From contig JAGDZO010000021.1 of assembly GCA_049115815.1 (NCBI GenBank), positions 62,001-126,000 on the forward strand: DNA of 64,000 bases. The letters run 5' to 3'. The position numbers and the translations under genes were made by a program. Shown in pieces: positions 54,419-60,834 of this stretch. Source of the stretch: Marinoscillum sp049115815 (GTDB taxonomy: Bacteria; Bacteroidota; Bacteroidia; Cytophagales; Cyclobacteriaceae). Each line of letters starts with the position of its first letter. Within the stretch, counting starts at the first letter, position 1. The notes under the pieces were generated by a model. It was not told where the DNA came from, searched no databases, and worked only from the letters and a program-made list of their open reading frames with translations.

Positions 54419-54675
54419 TCTTCTAAATCGTCCATTGATTTAGAGATGATCTGACTAGATTCATATTGCCGAATTCCTTCATTCAAACGCTGAGCATTGG
54501 TCGGACTACTCAATAAATACAACGTTTCCTGCATGCTGTCGTAATCCGATTTTGAAATCAAAACCAGATCTTCACCTTGGTTTCTAGTGACATACACAGG
54601 AGCACTATCCTGAATAACAGAATCCATGAATGATTTGAGATTTTGCCTAAAATGGCTATAACTAGTGACTTTCAT
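54415..54675 (-). CDS. yefM: YefM-type antitoxin
   Basis: This 86-residue Phd/YefM antitoxin has the N-terminal DNA-binding fold (MKVTSYSHFRQNLKSFMDSV, VYVTRNQGEDLVLISKSDYDSM, ETLYLLSSPTNAQRLNEGI), followed by the disordered acidic tail that neutralises YoeB. It is expected to repress its own promoter. Two TGTACA boxes just upstream fit that autoregulation. Confidence 0.94.
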   Translation of the reverse strand: MKVTSYSHFRQNLKSFMDSVIQDSAPVYVTRNQGEDLVLISKSDYDSMQETLYLLSSPTNAQRLNEGIRQYESSQIISKSMDDLEE

Positions 54676-54683
54676 GACACTAA

Positions 54684-54702
54684 TGTACAGGTTAGTTGTA
54701 CA
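54684..54702. promoter_or_regulatory. YefM operator candidate: two TGTACA boxes
   Basis: TGTACA occurs at 54684-54689 and 54697-54702, centre to centre 13 bases, beginning 9 bases before the yefM ATG. The E. coli yefM-yoeB operator is built on TGTACA hexamers about one helical turn apart (from memory), so this is a strong candidate autoregulatory site. Confidence 0.65.
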
Positions 54703-54710
54703 ATATGAAA

Positions 54711-54965
54711 TTATTGACTCGATGAATTGTTGCTAACAACTTTTTGCACAAGTTTGAAAATCGAAAATAGGCTCCAGATTAAGTTGACAACCACGAAAGG
54801 GTAGGCTTCATTTTCCCATGCGTTGTAAAGTAACAGGACGGATCCTACGAGATTTAGCAATAGATAAATAACGGAGGTGGCCGTTATTTGATTGAAGATA
54901 TTCAGCACAAATCCGATCAATAATGATGCAGCTCCCGCCCATCCAATAAGTTCTAATGCGGTCAT
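54711..54965 (-). CDS. Small membrane protein of the CBU_0592-like family
   Basis: This 84-residue protein has three TM helices (about 5-22, 26-47, 53-74). The GWAGAASLLIGFVLN, YLLLNLVGSVLLLYNAW and YPFVVVNLIWSLFSIF pattern matches the small CBU_0592-like integral membrane family of unknown function. It is downstream of ppx on the same strand, 116 bases away, with a repeat array in the gap, and upstream of the YefM-YoeB pair. Confidence 0.7.
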   Translation of the reverse strand: MTALELIGWAGAASLLIGFVLNIFNQITATSVIYLLLNLVGSVLLLYNAWENEAYPFVVVNLIWSLFSIFKLVQKVVSNNSSSQ

Positions 54966-55041
54966 GATATTTTAATTAGCTAAAACAGAAAGTAGATTTC
55001 TCACCCTTACCAAAGTCCAAAAGAACGATTATACGTTCTAT

Positions 55042-55081
55042 ACCAAACACCCAAACACCCAAACACCCAAACACCCAAACA
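55042..55081 (-). repeat. Octamer array directly after the ppx stop codon (G-quadruplex motif)
   Basis: Five units with exact 8-base period (plus-strand CCCAAACA at 55050, 55058, 55066 and 55074, with a variant ACCAAACA at 55042) begin at the base next to the ppx TAG. On the coding strand the unit reads TGTTTGGG, so four GGG runs are separated by 5 bases each. No inverted partner array is seen toward the next gene. Confidence 0.9.
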
Positions 55082-55987
55082 CTAGCTATTCTTAACGAAA
55101 ATTTTGCCTCTGCTCGGGTAATGTTTTTCGAATAGATAATAATTGATTCCGTCCTTCAAACCCACATCTGGCACAATGGCTTTCTTTGCCTTGGCGGCCT
55201 TCATAGCATGTACATAGATTTCCGAGGCGGGCACAATCACGTCAGCTCTATCAGGGTTCAACTGTAGTTTATTCAGCATTTCATCGAGGGTCATTTCTCT
55301 TAGGAAATTCTGAACCAAGTGGATATTTTCAAGTGTAATGCTTCGTTTTTTAGCATTTTTCGATAGTTCGTAGATCTTATTGATATTGCCTCCTGTGCCA
55401 ATTGCGATGACTCTTTCTTTATGACTTCTCAGTTCGTTTTTCACCCAGTTCTCCATTTCGTTCCAAACTTTAGATGAATTGGAGTTTTGCAGCCGTCGCA
55501 CGGATCCAATCTTAAAGGATTTGGACGCCTTTTTTTCTTTTTGATAATAGAAGTTAAGCTCGGTACTTCCACCTCCCACATCTATATGCAGATATGTCGC
55601 GTCATCCAAGTCCAGGCTGATCACCTTATTGATCATTTCAGCCTCCATCTGGCCATTGATTATGTTGATTTTCAGTCCAATTTCATTCTTGACTAGCTCG
55701 CAAAGGGCTTTTCCGTTTTTGGATTCTCTCATGGCGGAGGTAGCGCATCCATAATAATGATCTACTTCATAGAGGTCCATTAAGCTTTTGAAGGCAGACA
55801 TGAGCTTTACAAATTTCTCTTGGTTTTCGAGGCTGATCTCCTTGTTGGTAAACACATCTCTACCTAGCCTTAGAGGAAAACGTACATACTGAAGTTTTTT
55901 GAAAGTGATTAGTTTCTCGTACTCTATGACTTTAGTTACCTGAAGTCGCATGGCATTGGAGCCAATATCTATCGCAGCAATTTTCAT
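55082..55987 (-). CDS. Ppx/GppA family exopolyphosphatase
   Basis: This 301-residue protein of the ASKHA fold hydrolyses polyphosphate or guanosine pentaphosphate. It shows AAIDIGSNAMRLQV (phosphate 1), YYGCATSAMRESKNG, LHIDVGGGSTELNFY (phosphate 2) and VIAIGTGGNINKI. It corresponds to the short two-domain form without the C-terminal HD domain of E. coli Ppx (513 residues). It is divergent from the met operon; a G-rich octamer array starts immediately after its stop codon. Confidence 0.9.
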   Translation of the reverse strand: MKIAAIDIGSNAMRLQVTKVIEYEKLITFKKLQYVRFPLRLGRDVFTNKEISLENQEKFVKLMSAFKSLMDLYEVDHYYGCATSAMRESKNGKALCELVKNEIGLKINIINGQMEAEMINKVISLDLDDATYLHIDVGGGSTELNFYYQKEKKASKSFKIGSVRRLQNSNSSKVWNEMENWVKNELRSHKERVIAIGTGGNINKIYELSKNAKKRSITLENIHLVQNFLREMTLDEMLNKLQLNPDRADVIVPASEIYVHAMKAAKAKKAIVPDVGLKDGINYYLFEKHYPSRGKIFVKNS

Positions 55988-56058
55988 AACCTCTAAATGT
56001 AGCTGTAATATGTATGCTGAACCAATTGTATTTCGTTTTTATTATGTCGAGAGACGTG

Positions 56059-56066
56059 TATATTTG
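56059..56066 (+). promoter_or_regulatory. -7 promoter box of the met operon
   Basis: TATATTTG is a perfect TAnnTTTG box. Transcription would begin near 56072, a few bases before the 5' strand of riboswitch helix P1, which is the expected arrangement. Confidence 0.55.
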
Positions 56067-56075
56067 CAGCCACAT

Positions 56076-56189
56076 TTATCGAGAAAGACTGAGGGACTGG
56101 GCCCTAAGACGTCTTGGCAACCTGTTTTGACCTGTTTCAAAATTCCGGTGCTAATTCCCATCGTTTCGCTTAGCGTTTCGAAGAGATAA
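56076..56189 (+). promoter_or_regulatory. SAM-I (S-box) riboswitch upstream of metH
   Basis: P1 pairs TTATC (56076-56080) with GATAA (56185-56189). The S-box core is clear: GAGGGACTGG, then TTGGCAACC and later GGTGCTAATTCC, all conserved SAM-I landmarks. Downstream, CTTTCTC (56209-56215) is complementary to GAGAAAG (56081-56087) inside the aptamer, offering an alternative structure that would compete with SAM binding. High SAM should reduce expression of the metH-metF operon. Whether the platform controls transcription or translation cannot be decided; the metH ATG is 54 bases after the aptamer and I see no T-tract terminator. Confidence 0.92.
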
Positions 56190-56243
56190 TTGATCCTCTA
56201 CCAAGAGCCTTTCTCCCTTAAAGTGTGTTAAACAAGATAGCCA

Positions 56244-57266
56244 ATGAGCAAGCTACTAGATATAGCGAAAGAGAGAATATTGATTTTGGATGGTGCTATG
56301 GGTACCATGATTCAAAGGTATAAGTTAGAGGAGGAGCATTTTCGCAACAATGAGTTGAAAGACCACCCTTCTTCCCTCAAAGGGAACAATGATCTGCTGT
56401 CTATTACCAGACCAGATGTCATTAAGGAAATCCATGCCGAGTATTATGCGGCGGGAGCTGATATAGCTGAGACCAATACATTTAGCAGTACTACGATCGC
56501 ACAAGCCGATTATAAGCTAGAGCATCTGGCTTATGAACTGAATTATCAGAGTGCGAAAATAGCCAAGGAAGTTGCTGATGAATTTACTTCAAATGAGCCT
56601 CATAAGCCTAGATTCGTTGCAGGTTCAATTGGGCCTACCAACAGAACAGCATCTCTATCGCCTGATGTCAATGACCCTGGATACCGGGCGGTGACTTTCA
56701 ATGACTTGAAAACTGCTTACATAGAGCAAGTGAAAGGGCTGTTAGATGGTGGAGCAGACTTACTTTTAGTGGAAACCATTTTCGACACACTCAACGCCAA
56801 AGCAGCGCTGATGGCGATTGATGAAGTAGCTGTAGAGAGAAACATAGTGGTGCCTATTATGGTTTCTGGTACTATCACAGATGCATCAGGTAGGACTCTT
56901 TCCGGTCAGACAACAGAGGCATTCCTGATTTCTGTTTCTCACATGCCTCTACTTAGCATAGGCCTGAATTGTGCGCTTGGAGCCAAACAACTTAGACCAT
57001 ACCTGCAGACACTTTCTGATAAGAGTGATTTTTTGGTAAGTGCACATCCAAATGCTGGATTGCCAAATGAGTTTGGAGAATATGATGAATCACCTGATGA
57101 GATGGCATCTCAGATTGAGGAATATCTACAAGACAACCTTGTGAATATTCTGGGTGGATGCTGTGGAACTACGCCTGAGCATATCAGTGCGATTGCTGCC
57201 GTAGCAAGTAAGTATGAACCTAGAAGCTTTCAGTCTTCAGTCGACAGTCCTCTAATTCATTATTGA
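56244..57266 (+). CDS. metH: Methionine synthase, homocysteine-binding part (split MetH, N-terminal protein)
   Basis: This 340-residue protein corresponds to the Hcy/zinc domain of cobalamin-dependent methionine synthase: ERILILDGAMGTMIQRY, ETNTFSSTTIAQADY, and the zinc ligands in GLNCALGA and GGCCGTTPEH. It must work with the separate pterin/cobalamin protein encoded downstream. A split at this junction is common in Bacteroidota (recalled). The last residues after YEPR are read from three CAG-containing heptamer repeats, so the natural C-terminus has probably been altered by the neighbouring inserted element. Two bases separate its stop from the next ATG. Controlled by the SAM-I riboswitch. 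Confidence 0.93.
   Translation: MSKLLDIAKERILILDGAMGTMIQRYKLEEEHFRNNELKDHPSSLKGNNDLLSITRPDVIKEIHAEYYAAGADIAETNTFSSTTIAQADYKLEHLAYELNYQSAKIAKEVADEFTSNEPHKPRFVAGSIGPTNRTASLSPDVNDPGYRAVTFNDLKTAYIEQVKGLLDGGADLLLVETIFDTLNAKAALMAIDEVAVERNIVVPIMVSGTITDASGRTLSGQTTEAFLISVSHMPLLSIGLNCALGAKQLRPYLQTLSDKSDFLVSAHPNAGLPNEFGEYDESPDEMASQIEEYLQDNLVNILGGCCGTTPEHISAIAAVASKYEPRSFQSSVDSPLIHY
57227..57247 (+). repeat. Left heptamer array within the 3' end of metH (N part)
   Basis: Three units of the TYTTCAG type start at 57227, 57234 and 57241 (exact 7-base period), inside the coding sequence shortly before the stop. The reverse complement of this unit recurs at 57626-57660, on the other side of the four-helix-bundle gene. 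Confidence 0.6.
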
Positions 57267-57267
57267 T

Positions 57268-57636
57268 ATGTCATTTAAGTTTGAGAATTTGAATGTTTGG
57301 AAAACAGCGTTAGAGCTATCAATGAATGTTAATGACTTGGTAAAATCATTTCCAAAAGAAGAAATGTATGTGCTTACAAGTCAAATAAAGCGTGCTTCAG
57401 ATTCTGTCTCACTCAATATTGCAGAAGGATGTACCGGTCAAACAGATAAAGAGTTCAATAGATTTTTAGGAATTGCTTTGAGGTCTTGTGTCGAAGTTGT
57501 TGGGTGTATTTATTTAGCAAAAAGCAGGAATCTTATTAATCAATCAGAATTTGACAAACTATATAATCAACTTTTGACCTTGACGAAAATGCTTCAATCT
57601 TTCAGGAAATCATTAATGAAGAAAACTGATGTCTGA
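57268..57636 (+). CDS. Four-helix-bundle protein (23S rRNA intervening-sequence protein family), copy 1
   Basis: This 122-residue all-alpha protein belongs to the S23/IVP family (the bAvd-like four-helix bundle). Family landmarks are FENLNVWKTALELSMNVNDL, FPKEEMYVLTSQIKRASDSV, SLNIAEGCTGQTDKEFNRFL, and a final Lys/Arg-rich helix. Homologues are encoded in rRNA intervening sequences and in scattered intergenic sites; a nucleic-acid-binding role is suspected but unproven. It lies between the halves of metH, 1 base after the first and overlapping the alternative start of the second by 8 bases. Roughly one third identity to copy 2 by eye, so not a recent duplication. Confidence 0.9.
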   Translation: MSFKFENLNVWKTALELSMNVNDLVKSFPKEEMYVLTSQIKRASDSVSLNIAEGCTGQTDKEFNRFLGIALRSCVEVVGCIYLAKSRNLINQSEFDKLYNQLLTLTKMLQSFRKSLMKKTDV

Positions 57637-57660
57637 AAACCGAAAACCGAAAACTGAAAT
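57626..57660 (-). repeat. Right heptamer array after four-helix-bundle copy 1
   Basis: Five units of CYGAAAA type start at 57626, 57633, 57640, 57647 and 57654 with an exact 7-base period. They cover the stop codon of the four-helix-bundle gene and the upstream alternative start of the metH C part. Reverse complement: TTTTCRG, matching the left array's core. Confidence 0.82.
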
Positions 57661-57673
57661 TATTAGTACTCTG

Positions 57674-60343
57674 ATGATTAGACCACTCACCCTTTCAGGA
57701 CTGGAGCCACTGGTAATTGATGAGAATACCAATTTTGTCAATGTAGGCGAGCGAACCAATGTCACAGGATCGGCACGTTTCAAGCGATTGATACTAGAAG
57801 ATGACTATGATACAGCACTAGAAGTAGCGTTGGATCAGGTAAGAGGCGGTGCCCAAATACTTGACGTGAACATGGATGAAGGGATGCTCGATGGCAAAGC
57901 GGCCATGGTTAGATTTCTAAATCTGATAGCATCTGAACCAGAAATTGCGAGAATACCCGTAATGATTGACTCCTCCAAGTGGGAAATCATTGAGGCAGGA
58001 TTGCAGTGTGTTCAAGGCAAGGGAGTGGTTAATTCTATCAGTTTGAAAGAAGGTGAAGAGCCATTCTTGAAGCAAGCGAGATTGATTAGACAATACGGGG
58101 CGGCTGTGGTGGTCATGGCGTTTGATGAAGCTGGTCAAGCCGACACTTATCAAAGAAGAATCGATATATGTAAAAGGTCTTATGACCTTTTGGTTGACAC
58201 AGTAGGATTTGCGTGTGAGGATATCATTTTTGACCCTAATATTTTCCCGGTAGCTACTGGAATCGATGAGCATAACAATTATGCAGTTGATTTTTTCAAG
58301 GCGACTAAGTGGATCAAAGAAAACCTCCCAGGAGCCAAAGTGAGCGGAGGAGTGAGTAACGTGTCATTCTCGTTTCGGGGCAACAATATTGTCAGAGAGG
58401 CGATGCATTCGGCGTTTCTATATCATGGCATACAGGCTGGCATGGACATGGGCATTGTCAATGCTGGAATGATCGAGGTATACGACGAAATCCCTAAGGA
58501 TTTGCTGGATCATGTAGAGGATGTTTTACTCAACCGAAGAGAGGATAGCACGGAGCGATTGCTTGCATTTGCTGAGAATGTAAAAGGGCAAGGAAAGGTA
58601 AGAGTGGAAGACAATACATGGCGAGAGCAACCCGTGGCTGAAAGGCTTAAGCACGCATTGGTAAAAGGAATTGTCGACCACATAGAGGCCGATACTGAAG
58701 AGGCACGTCAATTATTTAGCAAGCCACTTGAGGTGATAGAAGGTCCATTGATGGATGGAATGAATGTGGTGGGTGACCTCTTTGGATCTGGTAAGATGTT
58801 TCTGCCACAGGTGGTGAAGAGTGCGAGAGTGATGAAAAAGTCGGTAGCCTATCTGATTCCATTTCTAGAAGAAGAGAAAAAGCGCTCTGGAGATACTAAA
58901 ACAGCCAAAGGAAAGATTCTTATGGCCACTGTCAAAGGTGATGTTCATGATATCGGAAAGAATATTGTAGGAGTAGTATTGGCGTGCAATAATTATGATA
59001 TAGTTGATATGGGAGTGATGGTTCCGGCCAACAAAATCTTGGACGCTGCAGAAGCTGAGAAAGCGGATATCATTGGCTTAAGCGGCTTGATTACCCCTTC
59101 ACTGGATGAAATGGTGACCGTAGCGTCTGAAATGGAACGAAGAAGCATGAAACTTCCTCTTCTCATAGGTGGTGCGACTACCAGCAGAATCCATACAGCT
59201 GTGAAAATCGCTCCAAAGTACTCGGGTCCGATAATCCATGTTTTGGACGCCTCCAAAAGTGTAGGTGTTGCTTCCGACTTGCTTGGAGATAAGCGTGATG
59301 CTTTAGTCAAATCAGTTTTGGAAGAATATGCCACTTTGAAGGAAGGTCATGAAAACAGGCAACTAGAAAAAGAGCACATCAGCTATGAGGCGGCTAAGCG
59401 CAATAAGGTGAAGATTAATTGGGATTCCTTTGAGCCAGCAGTACCCAAAAGGTTGGGTACCCAAGTTTTTGATGGGATTTCATTGGAGGAAATCAGGACA
59501 TATATAGACTGGACTCCATTCTTTAACACTTGGATGTTGAAGGGTAAATATCCTAACATTTTTGAGAATCCAACAGTAGGCGTGGAGGCCAAAAAACTAT
59601 ATGATGAGGCCAATCAGATGATAGACCAAGTTATTGAATCTGGTTCGCTTAATGCCAAGGCGGTAATAGGCTTATTTCCAGCCAGCGCTGATGGAGATGA
59701 TGTCAAAGTCTTGAATGACGATGAAAGCGAATCAATTGCTACCTTTCATTTCTTGAGACAGCAAGGAAAAAAAGGCGCCAATTTGCCCAATGCTTCTCTT
59801 GCTGATTTTATTGCCCCTCAGTCTGCAGATAAAACTGATTATATCGGAGGCTTTGCCGTTTCTGTGTTTGGAGCTAAAGAATTGGCGGATCAATATGAAA
59901 AAGACCATGACGATTACTCGTCTATCATGATCAAAGCCATTGCTGATCGTTTTGCAGAGGCTCTAGCTGAAATGATGCACGAGCGAGTTAGAAAAAATTA
60001 TTGGGGATATGCCAAAGATGAAAATCTTGACAATGATTCCTTGATCAAGGAAAAATATCAAGGTATTCGTCCTGCTCCTGGATATCCAGCTTGTCCAGAT
60101 CACACAGAGAAACCTGCACTGTTTGAGTTATTAAATGCGCAACAGAATATCGGTGTAGAGCTCACAGAAAGCATGGCGATGTATCCGGCCGCATCGGTAA
60201 GTGGATTTTATTTCTCGCATCCAGAGTCTAAGTATTTTGGATTGGGTAAAGTGTATAAAGATCAAGTAGAGAATTACGCCAACCGAAAACGGATGGACAT
60301 AGAAGTACTAGAGAAATGGCTCGGGACGAATTTGGGGTATTGA
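57674..60343 (+). CDS. metH: Methionine synthase, folate/cobalamin part (split MetH, C-terminal protein)
   Basis: This 889-residue protein has the pterin-binding domain (NFVNVGERTNVTGSARF, VALDQVRGGAQILDVNMDEG), the cap and cobalamin-binding domains (MATVKGDVHDIGKNIVGVV with the cobalt-ligand His 425; SGLITPSLDEM; IGGATTSRIHTAVKIAP) and the SAM-dependent reactivation domain (IRPAPGYPACPDHTEK). It transfers the methyl group of methyl-tetrahydrofolate to homocysteine held by the N part. I start at 57674 (MIRPLTLSGLEP), where family similarity begins. An in-frame ATG at 57629 adds 15 residues encoded by the heptamer array and overlaps the preceding gene. Confidence 0.95.
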   Translation: MIRPLTLSGLEPLVIDENTNFVNVGERTNVTGSARFKRLILEDDYDTALEVALDQVRGGAQILDVNMDEGMLDGKAAMVRFLNLIASEPEIARIPVMIDSSKWEIIEAGLQCVQGKGVVNSISLKEGEEPFLKQARLIRQYGAAVVVMAFDEAGQADTYQRRIDICKRSYDLLVDTVGFACEDIIFDPNIFPVATGIDEHNNYAVDFFKATKWIKENLPGAKVSGGVSNVSFSFRGNNIVREAMHSAFLYHGIQAGMDMGIVNAGMIEVYDEIPKDLLDHVEDVLLNRREDSTERLLAFAENVKGQGKVRVEDNTWREQPVAERLKHALVKGIVDHIEADTEEARQLFSKPLEVIEGPLMDGMNVVGDLFGSGKMFLPQVVKSARVMKKSVAYLIPFLEEEKKRSGDTKTAKGKILMATVKGDVHDIGKNIVGVVLACNNYDIVDMGVMVPANKILDAAEAEKADIIGLSGLITPSLDEMVTVASEMERRSMKLPLLIGGATTSRIHTAVKIAPKYSGPIIHVLDASKSVGVASDLLGDKRDALVKSVLEEYATLKEGHENRQLEKEHISYEAAKRNKVKINWDSFEPAVPKRLGTQVFDGISLEEIRTYIDWTPFFNTWMLKGKYPNIFENPTVGVEAKKLYDEANQMIDQVIESGSLNAKAVIGLFPASADGDDVKVLNDDESESIATFHFLRQQGKKGANLPNASLADFIAPQSADKTDYIGGFAVSVFGAKELADQYEKDHDDYSSIMIKAIADRFAEALAEMMHERVRKNYWGYAKDENLDNDSLIKEKYQGIRPAPGYPACPDHTEKPALFELLNAQQNIGVELTESMAMYPAASVSGFYFSHPESKYFGLGKVYKDQVENYANRKRMDIEVLEKWLGTNLGY

Positions 60344-60407
60344 TAAGGTGTTTAGGTAATTGGGAGTTTGGGATTTTAGGTGATTGAGTAGTTAGTGATT
60401 TGGGTGA
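60344..60407 (+). repeat. Left octamer array directly after the metH stop codon
   Basis: Eight units with an exact 8-base period start at 60344, 60352, 60360, 60368, 60376, 60384, 60392 and 60400. The core is TTRGG (TTAGG or TTGGG, two units degenerate) followed by three variable bases. The array begins at the base after the metH TGA and ends 7 bases before the ATG of the four-helix-bundle gene. Confidence 0.92.
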
Positions 60408-60414
60408 AAGATTA

Positions 60415-60780
60415 ATGAGAAATTTTAAAGATTTAGAAGTTTGGAAAGAGTCACATCAGATAACTCTTGATATCTATAAGATTACAGTAGATTTTCCAGT
60501 GGAAGAGAAATATGGAATAGTTAGCCAAATGAGAAGAAGCGCAACCTCAATACCAACGAATATCGCCGAAGGATGTGGGAGATCAGGTCAGTCAGAGCTT
60601 AAGAGGTTTTGTGATATAGCAATGGGATCTGCATCAGAGCTTGAGTACCAGTTGATTCTTAGCAATGATTTAGGATACTTAACTGAACATGAATTAGAAT
60701 CAATATTAGAGTCCCTGGTTCGGCTTAAGAAGAGATTAAATTCATTTATTCAATACTTGAAAAAGTCGATTGAAGAATGA
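60415..60780 (+). CDS. Four-helix-bundle protein (23S rRNA intervening-sequence protein family), copy 2
   Basis: This 121-residue four-helix bundle shows the classic family sequence: FKDLEVWKESHQITLDIYK, FPVEEKYGIVSQMRRSATSI, PTNIAEGCGRSGQSELKRFC, and a Lys-rich C-terminal helix. The ATG at 60415 is preferred over a TTG at 60400 that lies within the octamer array. It sits between metH and metF inside a SAM-regulated operon, flanked by inverted octamer arrays. The function of the family outside rRNA is unknown. Confidence 0.92.
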   Translation: MRNFKDLEVWKESHQITLDIYKITVDFPVEEKYGIVSQMRRSATSIPTNIAEGCGRSGQSELKRFCDIAMGSASELEYQLILSNDLGYLTEHELESILESLVRLKKRLNSFIQYLKKSIEE

Positions 60781-60793
60781 TTTTGAAACCTAA

Positions 60794-60833
60794 CCCAAAA
60801 GCCCAAGGACCTAAGAACCCAACAAACTAAAAG
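60794..60833 (-). repeat. Right octamer array abutting the metF start codon
   Basis: Five units with an exact 8-base period start at 60794, 60802, 60810, 60818 and 60826. The core is CCYAA, with the last unit ACTAA, followed by three variable bases. The metF ATG begins one base after the last unit. Read on the other strand the core is TTRGG, the inverse of the array at 60344-60407. Confidence 0.9.
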
Positions 60834-60834
60834 A

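Larger units (their letters stand above)
57227..57660 (+). mobile_element. Putative four-helix-bundle cassette 1 with inverted heptamer arrays
   Basis: The unit comprises the left TYTTCAG heptamers (57227-57247), the four-helix-bundle gene and the right inverted CYGAAAA heptamers (57626-57660). It sits between the two halves of metH. Mobility is inferred from gene content, the array flanks and a second, diverged cassette 3 kb downstream; no recombinase or target-site duplication is visible. Confidence 0.4.
60344..60833 (+). mobile_element. Putative four-helix-bundle cassette 2 with inverted octamer arrays
   Basis: The unit comprises eight TTRGGNNN octamers, the four-helix-bundle gene and five CCYAANNN octamers in inverse orientation. 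It exactly fills the space from the metH stop to the metF start. Its architecture resembles an rRNA intervening sequence (inverted flanks around an ORF of the same family). Mobility is inferred; no transposase or target-site duplication is seen. Confidence 0.45.

Noticed and set aside
55042..55081. Tandem repeats after ppx as a CRISPR array
   Set aside because: Units are 8 bases with no spacers and no cas genes are present.
60400..60414. TTG start five codons upstream for the second four-helix-bundle gene
   Set aside because: The TTG lies inside an octamer repeat unit and the family N-terminus begins at the ATG at 60415.
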